Assembly: GCA_964612485.1 (NCBI GenBank)
Contig: CAZTFF010000028.1
Location: forward strand, 3,370-67,369
DNA: 64,000 bases
Direction of reading: 5' to 3'
Source: JAFGNV01 sp964612485
GTDB lineage: Bacteria; Chloroflexota; Anaerolineae; 4572-78; J111
A program made the position numbers and the translations under genes. Positions 32,270 to 40,636 of the stretch are shown piece after piece; the stretch's first letter is position 1, and each line of letters opens with the position of its first letter. The notes beneath the pieces are model-generated. The model made no database searches and was not told where the DNA came from. It saw only the letters and a list, made by a program, of their open reading frames with translations.

Positions 32270-34159
32270 ATGTTGAATTTATTGTGGCTTATTCCCACCC
32301 TACCCTTACTTGGCTTTTTGATCCTGGCTTTCTCCGGCCCCCGGCTGGGACGGCGCGGCAGCGCGGTGGTGGGCGTGGGTTCGGTTGGCCTGTCGGCCCT
32401 GGTCACGCTTTTGGTAGGCGGACGTTTCATTGCCAACCCACCGGCGGGCAATGTTTACACCCAAACCCTGTGGACGTGGCTCGATGTGGCCGGCTTCAGG
32501 CCGCAAATCGCTTTTCACCTGGATGCCTTGGCCGTGGTGATGATCTTGGTGGTTACGGTGGTTGGTTTTCTCATCCACCTCTACTCCGTTGAATTTATGC
32601 GCGATGACGCGGGCTACAGCCGCTTTTTTGCCTACATGAATTTATTTGTCAGCGCCATGCTCATTTTGGTGCTGGCCGATAACCTGCTGCTGCTGTACCT
32701 GGGCTGGGAAGGCGTGGGCCTGTGCAGTTACCTGCTCATCGGCTTTTGGTTCAACGATCCGGCTAATGGCCGCGCCGCGCGCAAAGCCTTTATCGTGACC
32801 CGCGTGGGCGATACGGCCATGGCCATCGGCCTCTTTTTACTCTTCACCCAACTGGGCACGCTGCACATTCAAAACCTGATGCAGCAAGCCGAGCAAACCT
32901 GGCCCGTTGGCTCAGCGATGGCGGTGGCTGCCGCGCTGCTGCTGTTGGGCGGCGCCGTGGGCAAATCGGCCCAACTGCCGCTGCAAACCTGGCTGCCCGA
33001 TGCCATGGCCGGGCCGACGCCGGTCAGCGCGCTCATTCACGCGGCTACCATGGTTACGGCCGGGGTCTACTTGATCGCCCGCACTCACGTGCTGTTTGAA
33101 CTGGCACCCGGCGTGCTGCTGCTGGTGGCCGTCATTGGCGCACTCACGCTACTGCTGGCCGGATTCAGCGCGCTGGTGCAAACCGACATCAAACGAGTGC
33201 TGGCCTACTCCACCATCAGCCAGATTGGTTATATGTTTCTGGCGCTGGGCGTGGGGGCCTGGTCGGCGGCGCTGTTTCATTTTATGACCCACGCTTTTTT
33301 CAAGGCGCTGCTCTTTTTGGCCGCGGGCGCCGTCATCCTGGCCATGCACCACGAACACAATATGTTCAAAATGGGCGGGCTGCGGCGGCACCTGCCGCTC
33401 ACATTCTGGACCTTTCTCATTGGCGCGGCCTCGCTGGCAGCGGTGCCGCTGGTAACGGCCGGTTTTTACAGCAAAGATTTGATTCTGTTCGACGCCTGGG
33501 GCGCGGAAGGCGGCAATGGCTGGCTGTGGGCCGCCGGTTGGATCGGCGCGCTGATTACGTCACTCTACACCTTTCGCATGGTGTTTGTCACCTTTTTTGG
33601 CGGCGCGAACCGGCCCATTGGGCACAGGCCGGGCTTCTCGATGCGCCTGCCGTTGATAATTCTGGCGATTTTTGCGCTGCTGGCCGGCTTTGTGGAAATG
33701 CCGGAAACGCTGGGCGGCATCTCGCTGTTTTCTAACTTCACCGAGCCGGTTTTACCCAAAGCAGACATTCACGCGGCCCACATCACGGAAATAGTGTTGC
33801 AAATCGTGGCGGCAATCGCTGCTTTGGGCGGGATTTACCTGGCCTACCTGTTCTACCTTCAGCGGCCCACATTGGTAAAACGCCTCAACAACACGGCCTG
33901 GGCAACTGCTTTACAACGTTTCTGGTTTGCCGGCTGGAGCTTTGATTGGCTCTACAACCGAGTTTTTATTCAGCCTTACGTATGGCTGGCCCGCAGCAAT
34001 CAAGCCGATAACCTGGATTTGATACCACTGGCCCTGGCCTGGCTCAGCCAACGCCTGCACAACTGGCTCAGCCAAACCCAAACCGGCCGCCTGCGCTGGT
34101 ACGCTGCCGGAATTGCCGGCGGCGCGGCTATCACCGTCGCCATTATTTTATTGGGATAG
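32270..34159 (+). CDS. nuoL: NADH-quinone oxidoreductase subunit L
   Basis: 629 residues, an antiporter-like subunit. LGWEGVGLCSYLLIGFW carries the key Glu of TM5, LPDAMAGPTPVSALIHAATM the TM7-8 region, and FSALVQTDIKRVLAYSTIS the membrane Lys. The long C-terminal helix that lies along the membrane arm is present. It starts one base after the nuoK stop. Confidence 0.96.
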   Translation: MLNLLWLIPTLPLLGFLILAFSGPRLGRRGSAVVGVGSVGLSALVTLLVGGRFIANPPAGNVYTQTLWTWLDVAGFRPQIAFHLDALAVVMILVVTVVGFLIHLYSVEFMRDDAGYSRFFAYMNLFVSAMLILVLADNLLLLYLGWEGVGLCSYLLIGFWFNDPANGRAARKAFIVTRVGDTAMAIGLFLLFTQLGTLHIQNLMQQAEQTWPVGSAMAVAAALLLLGGAVGKSAQLPLQTWLPDAMAGPTPVSALIHAATMVTAGVYLIARTHVLFELAPGVLLLVAVIGALTLLLAGFSALVQTDIKRVLAYSTISQIGYMFLALGVGAWSAALFHFMTHAFFKALLFLAAGAVILAMHHEHNMFKMGGLRRHLPLTFWTFLIGAASLAAVPLVTAGFYSKDLILFDAWGAEGGNGWLWAAGWIGALITSLYTFRMVFVTFFGGANRPIGHRPGFSMRLPLIILAIFALLAGFVEMPETLGGISLFSNFTEPVLPKADIHAAHITEIVLQIVAAIAALGGIYLAYLFYLQRPTLVKRLNNTAWATALQRFWFAGWSFDWLYNRVFIQPYVWLARSNQADNLDLIPLALAWLSQRLHNWLSQTQTGRLRWYAAGIAGGAAITVAIILLG

Positions 34160-34171
34160 GGGAATGTTAGA

Positions 34172-35758
34172 ATGACTTTAATTGGATTCATCGTGATTTT
34201 ACTGATCGGCGGGCTGCTGGCCTGGCTGCTGGACCGGTGGAAACCGCTCTGGGCGCGCTGGATTTCGCTGCTGGCCCTGCTGCTGAATCTGGGCATGATC
34301 ATCAGTTTGTGGACACGCTATCCAGTTTTACTGCCTCTCGGTGGTGAAACGCCGTGGCTGGCAACCTTCAACCGCCCCTGGATCCCCCAACTGGGCATCA
34401 GCTTTCACCTGGGCCTGGATGGCTTGAGCCTGCTGCTGCTGGGCCTGACCATGTTCTTGGGCTTGATGGCCGTGCTGATCTCCTGGACAGAGATCCAAAA
34501 ACGGGTCGGATTTTTCCACTTCAACCTGATGTGGATTCTGGCCGGGATCACGGGCGTATTCCTGGCCCTCGATCTGTTCCTCTTTTACTTCTTTTGGGAA
34601 CTGATGCTGGTGCCTATGTATTTTCTGATCGCCTTGTGGGGCCACGAACGCCGCATCTACGCCGCGCTGAAGTTTTTTGTCTACACCCAACTCAGCGGCC
34701 TGCTGATGCTGGCCTCGATTTTGGGGCTGGTGTTTATCCACGGCCAAAATACCGGCGCGTACACGTTTGACTACACCGCCCTGCTCGGCACCTCGCTGCC
34801 GCCGGCTGCCGCGCTGTGGCTGCTGGGCGGATTTTTGCTGGCCTTCCTGGTCAAACTGCCCGCCATCCCCCTGCACAATTGGCTACCCGACGCCCATACC
34901 GAAGCGCCCACCGCCGGCAGCGTTATCCTGGCCGGGCTGCTGCTCAAAACCGGCGCGTACGGGTTGCTGCGCTTTGCCCTGCCGCTATTTCCCGGTGCGG
35001 CCAGCCAACTGGCTACCTTGATGATGCTGCTGGGCGGCATCGGAGTGCTGTACGGCGCGCTCCTGGCTTTTGCCCAAACCGATCTCAAACGGCTGGTGGC
35101 CTACACCAGCGTGAGCCATATGGGCTTTGTGCTGCTGGGCGCGTTTGCCTTCAACACCCTGGCCCTGCAAGGCGTGGTGATGCAAATTATTTGCCACGGC
35201 ATCAGCACCGGCGCGCTGTTCATGCTGGTAGGCGCGCTGCAAGAACGCATCCACACCCGCGATATGCGGCAAATGGGCGGCTTGTGGCCAATGGTTCCCC
35301 GCATGGGCGCGGTGACGCTGTTGTTTGCCCTGACCTCGTTGGGCCTGCCCGGCCTGGGCAATTTCATCGGCGAGTTTTTGGTACTGCTGGGCGCGTACCG
35401 GGCCAATGTTGGCCTGACAGTTCTCGCCGCGCTGGGCCTCATTTTAGCCACCATCTACGCCCTATGGATGATGCAGCGGGTCTTTTTTGGCCCCTCGAAA
35501 AAAGAATGGCGTTTGCCCGACCTCTCCCTGCGCGAGGGCGTCATCATGGCGGCGATGGTTGTTGTAATTGTCTGGTTGGGCCTGTACCCGCAGCCGGTGT
35601 TGAATATCGCTCGCCCGGTGCTGGACACGTTGGCAGCCGGGCAAAGCGCGTCGGCTGCCCCGGATCAGATGGACTCGCTCTCCCTGAGCAGAAAAAACAT
35701 CAAACTGCCGGCTAACGGCTCACAGCCGACGGCTAATTTCCAAGGAGATTCCCCGTGA
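34172..35758 (+). CDS. nuoM: NADH-quinone oxidoreductase subunit M
   Basis: 528 residues, antiporter-like. FYFFWELMLVPMYFLIALWG holds the TM5 Glu, LPDAHTEAPTAGSVILAGLL the TM7-8 region, and AFAQTDLKRLVAYTSVSHMG the membrane Lys. The hydrophilic C-terminal tail is a little longer than usual. Confidence 0.96.
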   Translation: MTLIGFIVILLIGGLLAWLLDRWKPLWARWISLLALLLNLGMIISLWTRYPVLLPLGGETPWLATFNRPWIPQLGISFHLGLDGLSLLLLGLTMFLGLMAVLISWTEIQKRVGFFHFNLMWILAGITGVFLALDLFLFYFFWELMLVPMYFLIALWGHERRIYAALKFFVYTQLSGLLMLASILGLVFIHGQNTGAYTFDYTALLGTSLPPAAALWLLGGFLLAFLVKLPAIPLHNWLPDAHTEAPTAGSVILAGLLLKTGAYGLLRFALPLFPGAASQLATLMMLLGGIGVLYGALLAFAQTDLKRLVAYTSVSHMGFVLLGAFAFNTLALQGVVMQIICHGISTGALFMLVGALQERIHTRDMRQMGGLWPMVPRMGAVTLLFALTSLGLPGLGNFIGEFLVLLGAYRANVGLTVLAALGLILATIYALWMMQRVFFGPSKKEWRLPDLSLREGVIMAAMVVVIVWLGLYPQPVLNIARPVLDTLAAGQSASAAPDQMDSLSLSRKNIKLPANGSQPTANFQGDSP

Positions 35759-37197
35759 CTTTTGCCGACTTTTTTGTCTTGCTGCCCCTGATTGTTCCGG
35801 CCGTCAGCGTTCTGGTAGTGCTGCTGGCCATCACCCTGGCGCGCCGCCATGCGCCGGTTTTTGGCCTGACTCTTTTGGGCTTTTTGACGGCGTTCATCAC
35901 CCTGCCCTTCATTTCATCCCAACTGCCGCGCGAGATCGATCCGCTCTTCATCATCGATTTCTACGCCCTCTTTTACCTGGGGCTGCTGCTACTCACCGGA
36001 TTGGGCGTTACCGTGCTGGCCTACAGCTATTTGGCCCAACGCGGCGGCGCGCCCGAAGAGCTTTATCTGTTGCTGCTCATCGCCACGTTGGGGTCGGCCA
36101 CGCTGGTGATCAGCCGCCATTTTATCGCCTTTTTTTTGGGGCTGGAAACCCTCACCGTGGCCCTCTACACCCTGATCGCCTACCACCGCACCGAACGCAA
36201 CATCGAGGCCGGGCTGAAATACCTGGTACTGGCCGCGGTGTCCACCGCCTTTCTGCTGTTTGGCATGGCCCTGCTCTACGCCGAGTTAGGCACGATGGAC
36301 ATCGCCGCCGTGATGCGCCAACTGGCCGCGCAGAGCGGCGGCGTACCTCCATTTTTGTTGGCCGGCCTGGGCCTCATCACCGTGGGTTTTGGCTTCAAAC
36401 TGGCCGTGGTGCCCTTCCATATGTGGACGCCCGACATCTACGAAGGCGCATCCGCGCCGGTGGCGGCTTTTGTGGCCACGGTATCCAAAGGCGGGATGTT
36501 CGCCCTGCTACTGCGTTATTTTGTGCAGCTCGATCTGCAGCGTTACCCCTCGGTTTTTGTGTTGGTGGGGCTGCTGGCCGCGGCCTCGATGTTTGGTGGC
36601 AATCTGCTGGCCCTGCTGCAACAAAACGTCAAGCGCATCCTGGCCTACTCGTCCATTGCCCACTTTGGCTATCTGCTGGTGGCGCTGCTGGCCGGCGACA
36701 GCGTGGCCGTGAGCGCCGTGGGCTATTACCTGGCCGCCTATTTTATAACGATCCTGGGCGCGTTCAGCCTGGTGGCCGGGCTGTCCCATCAAAATCAGGA
36801 GGCGGAACAGGTGAGCGACTTTCGAGGGCTGTTCTGGCAAAAACCCTGGCTGGCCGGCGCGTTTACCGCGGCCCTGCTGTCGTTGGCGGGCATCCCGCTG
36901 ACCGCCGGGTTCATCGGCAAATTTTTTGTGTTGGCCGCCGGCGCAGGTTCGGGATTGTGGCTGCTGGTGATTCTGTTGATCGCCGCCAGCGCGATTGGCC
37001 TGTTCTACTACCTGCGCATTGTAGTGATGATGGGGCTGACCCCGCCGGCCGAAACCGCCGGCGCGGCCGGACCGGCGGCGTTTCCGCTAAGCGGCAGTTT
37101 ACTGCTGTCGGCGCTCACGCTGCTGCTCATTGGCCTGGGCGTATACCCGGCCCCGCTGCTGGCGCTCATTCAGCAAACCATCAGCAGTTTTGGATAG
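35755..37197 (+). CDS. nuoN: NADH-quinone oxidoreductase subunit N
   Basis: 480 residues, antiporter-like. FFLGLETLTVALYTLIAY holds the TM5 Glu, FHMWTPDIYEGASAPVAAFV the TM7-8 region, and LLALLQQNVKRILAYSSIAH the membrane Lys. The GTG start overlaps the nuoM stop (GTGA) and AAGGAGAT lies upstream. It is the last gene of the complex I cluster. Confidence 0.96.
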   Translation: MTFADFFVLLPLIVPAVSVLVVLLAITLARRHAPVFGLTLLGFLTAFITLPFISSQLPREIDPLFIIDFYALFYLGLLLLTGLGVTVLAYSYLAQRGGAPEELYLLLLIATLGSATLVISRHFIAFFLGLETLTVALYTLIAYHRTERNIEAGLKYLVLAAVSTAFLLFGMALLYAELGTMDIAAVMRQLAAQSGGVPPFLLAGLGLITVGFGFKLAVVPFHMWTPDIYEGASAPVAAFVATVSKGGMFALLLRYFVQLDLQRYPSVFVLVGLLAAASMFGGNLLALLQQNVKRILAYSSIAHFGYLLVALLAGDSVAVSAVGYYLAAYFITILGAFSLVAGLSHQNQEAEQVSDFRGLFWQKPWLAGAFTAALLSLAGIPLTAGFIGKFFVLAAGAGSGLWLLVILLIAASAIGLFYYLRIVVMMGLTPPAETAGAAGPAAFPLSGSLLLSALTLLLIGLGVYPAPLLALIQQTISSFG

Positions 37198-37207
37198 AAA
37201 GTATGTC

Positions 37208-37253
37208 GAGTAACGAGTGAGAAGTCAACTCTGTCACTCATCACTCGTTACTC
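37208..37253. repeat. 13-bp inverted repeat after nuoN
   Basis: GAGTAACGAGTGA (37208-37220) and TCACTCGTTACTC (37241-37253) are perfectly complementary with a 20-nt loop. There is no T-run. Related words (GTGACGAGTAA, GAGTGACGAGTAAG) appear at the ends of nuoA and of the acyltransferase gene. Confidence 0.75.
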
Positions 37254-37265
37254 ATTGGAGGACGT

Positions 37266-38054
37266 ATGCCGGAACTACCAGACGTGGAAATTTTCAAACA
37301 ATATCTGGATGCCACCGCCTTGCATCAGAAAATAGAAACTGTGGATGTGCGGGACGAGATCATCCTCGATGAAATCACTACGCGAAAACTAAAGGACGGA
37401 TTACAGGATCGTGCTTTTGAATCCACCCACCGCCACGGCAAATATCTTTTTGCGGAAATCAACGAGAGCGAGTGGCTGGCGCTTCATTTTGGCATGACGG
37501 GCCGCCTGAAATATTTCAAAGCGCCGGATCGGGAGCCGGAGTACAGCCAGCTAGTGATCGGCTTTGCCAATGATTACCACCTGGCCTACGTGGCGCCCCG
37601 CAAATTGGGCGAGATCGAGCTGGCCGAAACAATCGAAAAATTTCTGGAGAAAAACGAATTGGGGCCGGATGCTCTCAGCCCGGATTTTACCCCGGCCAAC
37701 TTCCAGGAAATCATCGAAAATACCTCAGCGATGGTGAAATCCGCGCTGATGGACCAGACAAAGATGGCGGGCATTGGCAACGTTTACTCCGATGAGATTC
37801 TTTTTCAAGCCGGTCTCCATCCCAAAAGAAAAGCCAATCAGCTCGATCAACCCCGCGTGGAAAAACTGTTTGAAACGATGAAAAACGTTTTGCAGGCCGC
37901 TATCGAGCATCAGGCCAACCCGGATCAGTTTCCCGCCGGCTGGCTGACGCCCCATCGTGATGAAGAAGCCGCGTGCCCCCGCTGCGAGGGCCGGATCGAG
38001 CGCATCAAGATTTCAGGGCGATCCGGTTACTGGTGCCCCAATTGTCAGACGTAG
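37266..38054 (+). CDS. mutM: Fpg/Nei family DNA glycosylase
   Basis: 262 residues. The N-terminus is PELP after Met removal, giving the catalytic Pro and Glu. The conserved Lys is in HRHGKYLF, the helix-two-turn-helix is MAGIGNVYSDEILFQAGLHP, and a C-terminal zinc finger has CPRC and CPNC. Such enzymes excise oxidised purines and nick the strand. The family is clear; whether it prefers 8-oxoguanine or pyrimidine lesions is not. GGAGG before the ATG. Confidence 0.9.
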   Translation: MPELPDVEIFKQYLDATALHQKIETVDVRDEIILDEITTRKLKDGLQDRAFESTHRHGKYLFAEINESEWLALHFGMTGRLKYFKAPDREPEYSQLVIGFANDYHLAYVAPRKLGEIELAETIEKFLEKNELGPDALSPDFTPANFQEIIENTSAMVKSALMDQTKMAGIGNVYSDEILFQAGLHPKRKANQLDQPRVEKLFETMKNVLQAAIEHQANPDQFPAGWLTPHRDEEAACPRCEGRIERIKISGRSGYWCPNCQT

Positions 38055-38064
38055 AGGAGATGGT

Positions 38065-39654
38065 GTGCCGAACCTGAACCAACCATGCGACGAAGGTGTA
38101 CTCAGGGCCGCGCCGGATACCGAATCTTGTGAAAAAAAGTTAGAACCCTGGATATTGGCCACCACCATCATCGGCTCCAGTATGGTTTTTATCGACGGGA
38201 CGGTGGTCAATATTGCTTTACCAATTTTGCAGACTGACCTGAATACCACAATTGCCAATGCCCAATGGGTGGTCGAAGCCTATACCCTCTTTCTGGCCGC
38301 GTTGATGCTGGCGGGGGGAACCTTGGGCGATCATTTTGGCCGGCGGCGCATCTTCAGCCTGGGGGTGAGCCTGTTTGCCCTGGCCTCCATTGGCTGCGGT
38401 CTGGCCCCCACCGTGCAGTGGTTGATCCTGAGTCGCGCTGTTCAGGGCCTTGGCGGCGCGCTGCTGGTGCCCAACAGCCTGGCCATTATCAGCGGCGCCT
38501 TCAGCCGGGAGCAACGCGGCCAGGCCATTGGCACCTGGGCCGGCTTTACGGCGATCACTACCGCCTTGGGGCCGGTGCTGGGCGGCTGGTTGGTGGATAA
38601 TTTTACCTGGCGGGCCGTATTTTTCATCAACGTGCCGCTGGCCCTGGCTGTGCTTGCTTTGGCCGCCCGCTATGTACCCGAAAGCCGGGACGAAGAGGCC
38701 GCCGGGCTGGATTGGCTCGGAGCCGGATTGGTGACGTTGGGCCTGGGCGGCATTGTCTACGGCCTGATCGAATCCGCCGATCTATCCTTCAGCCATCCGG
38801 TCGTGCTGACGGCCCTCATTGGGGGAATCATCGCCCTGATTCTCTTTTTTGGGGTGGAAACAAAGAGCCAATCCCCCATGCTGCCGCTTCGTTTATTTCG
38901 ATCACGCACCTTCAGCGGCGCCAATTTTTTGACCCTGCTGTTGTACGGCGCGCTCAGCGGCACGTTGTTCTTTTTTCCGTTCAACCTGGTGCACGTGCAG
39001 GGCTACTCTCCCACGATGGCCGGGGCTTCCCTGCTGCCGTTCACGATCATCATGTTTCTGCTCTCCCGCTGGGCCGGCGGGCTGGTGACACGCCGAAGCG
39101 CCAGATTGCCGTTGATCGTTGGGCCGATCATCACCGCAGCGGGCCTGGCCCTGTTTGCCCGTCCGGGCATTGGCGGCAGTTACTGGCAAAGCTTTTTCCC
39201 GGCGGTGGTAGTGATGGGCATCGGGATGGGGTTGAGCGTTGCCCCGCTGACCACAGTGGTGATGGGCGCTGTAGCCGACCGCCACGTAGGTCTGGCCTCG
39301 GGCGTCAACAACTCGGTGTCTCGCACCGCCGGGCTGCTGGCCATTGCCGCGCTAGGGGTTCTGGCCCAGAGTGGCTTCAACAGCAGCCTCGATCAACGCT
39401 TGACCAACATCGATCTCCCGCCCCAGGCCCAACAGGCGCTTGATAAGCAACGCGGCAAACTGGCCGAGGCCGAGGTCCCACCCAACCTGGATGACGATGC
39501 CCAACAGGCGCTGGAACAGGCCATCGATATTTCTTTTGTGGCGGCCTTTCGCCGGGTGATGCTGGTGGCCGCCGGCCTGGTCCTGGCCAGCGCCGGAATT
39601 GCAGCTTTAACCATTAATACGCAGGAGACAAATGCAGATGATGAATCAACTTGA
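38065..39654 (+). CDS. DHA2-family MFS exporter (EmrB/QacA type, 14 TM)
   Basis: 529 residues from a GTG at 38065, chosen because GAGGAG ends five bases upstream; a longer frame to 37957 would overlap the glycosylase. SSMVFIDGTVVNIALP in TM1, motif A GGTLGDHFGRRRIFSLG and the TM5 motif C around GPVLGGWLVDNFTWR identify the drug:H+ antiporter-2 family with 14 helices. The substrate is unknown. Confidence 0.88.
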   Translation: MPNLNQPCDEGVLRAAPDTESCEKKLEPWILATTIIGSSMVFIDGTVVNIALPILQTDLNTTIANAQWVVEAYTLFLAALMLAGGTLGDHFGRRRIFSLGVSLFALASIGCGLAPTVQWLILSRAVQGLGGALLVPNSLAIISGAFSREQRGQAIGTWAGFTAITTALGPVLGGWLVDNFTWRAVFFINVPLALAVLALAARYVPESRDEEAAGLDWLGAGLVTLGLGGIVYGLIESADLSFSHPVVLTALIGGIIALILFFGVETKSQSPMLPLRLFRSRTFSGANFLTLLLYGALSGTLFFFPFNLVHVQGYSPTMAGASLLPFTIIMFLLSRWAGGLVTRRSARLPLIVGPIITAAGLALFARPGIGGSYWQSFFPAVVVMGIGMGLSVAPLTTVVMGAVADRHVGLASGVNNSVSRTAGLLAIAALGVLAQSGFNSSLDQRLTNIDLPPQAQQALDKQRGKLAEAEVPPNLDDDAQQALEQAIDISFVAAFRRVMLVAAGLVLASAGIAALTINTQETNADDEST

Positions 39655-40636
39655 TTTTTTAGCCACAAAGCGTGGAATAATCATAGCGAGCCATAAGAAA
39701 AAAGGAGGCTGGCAAGAACTGAGCCGGCATCTGACGGATCAAGCGTTTACTTGTGTCGCAGTGAGTAAGGCATCCGACCCCATCATACTGGCCGGAACCA
39801 AAACCGGCATCTTTCGATCTGATTATCAAGGGCAGCAGTGGCAGCCGGCCAACAGCGGCCTGCTGGTAGACCGCCATATCCGCTGGCTGGCGTTCCATCC
39901 CAACGATAAAAATCTGGCCCTGACCGGAACCGAACCGGCGGCCATTTTTATCTCGCAAAACGGTGGAGAAAATTGGCAAGAGTGCCCCGAAGTGGCCCAA
40001 CTGCGCGACGAACAGGGCTGGTCTTTGCCCTACTCCCCGGAAGCGGGCTGCGTGCGGGGCTTTGCCCTGCACGGGAATCGGGTGTACGCCGCGGTGGAGC
40101 AGGGCGGCCTGCTGCGCTCGGATGATGCCGGCCAGACCTGGCGGCTGATCGCCGGGAACGATGAGGCTTTCCGCTCCAGGGAAACCAATCTTCATCCTGA
40201 TGTGCATTCCGTGGAAGTTCATCCTCACTCCGCCGATCAACTGCTGGCCGCCACCGGCGGCGGCCTGTACCATTCCAACGATGGCGGGGTCAGCTGGCAG
40301 CGCCTGTACCGCTGTTACTGCCGCGCGGTGTGGTGGGACCCGGACGATCCAACCCATATGATCTTTGGCCCGGCGGATTCGGTTGATCGCAACGGCCGCC
40401 TGGAAGAATCGACGGACGGCGGCCGCACCTGGCACGATGTTTCCCACGATCTCGATACGCCCTGGCCGCAGCACATGGTCGAACGGTTTGCCCACAGTGA
40501 TGGCATCTTGTATGCGGTGCTTTCCAACGGCCGCCTGTTGGCCTCGCCGTCAGAAAAATTGGCCTGGCAGCAACTACTGCCCGCGATTTCAGGGATCAAA
40601 GCCGTGGCCTCCGTTTCAGGAGGTGGCGAAGAATGA
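39632..40636 (+). CDS. Asp-box (BNR) beta-propeller protein
   Basis: 334 residues with repeated Asp-box motifs: SQNGGENWQE, SDDAGQTWRLI, SNDGGVSWQRL and STDGGRTWHDV. These mark the corners of a sialidase/Ycf48-like beta-propeller. I see no signal peptide, so it appears cytoplasmic, and no catalytic residues of sialidases. It overlaps the exporter gene by 23 bases and its stop overlaps the next ATG (ATGA), so it belongs to one operon with both. Function unknown. Confidence 0.8.
   Translation: MQMMNQLDFLATKRGIIIASHKKKGGWQELSRHLTDQAFTCVAVSKASDPIILAGTKTGIFRSDYQGQQWQPANSGLLVDRHIRWLAFHPNDKNLALTGTEPAAIFISQNGGENWQECPEVAQLRDEQGWSLPYSPEAGCVRGFALHGNRVYAAVEQGGLLRSDDAGQTWRLIAGNDEAFRSRETNLHPDVHSVEVHPHSADQLLAATGGGLYHSNDGGVSWQRLYRCYCRAVWWDPDDPTHMIFGPADSVDRNGRLEESTDGGRTWHDVSHDLDTPWPQHMVERFAHSDGILYAVLSNGRLLASPSEKLAWQQLLPAISGIKAVASVSGGGEE

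Noticed and set aside
37957..38064. Upstream extension of the DHA2 exporter
   Set aside because: It overlaps the zinc-finger codons of the glycosylase; GTG 38065 has a good ribosome site and fits the family.
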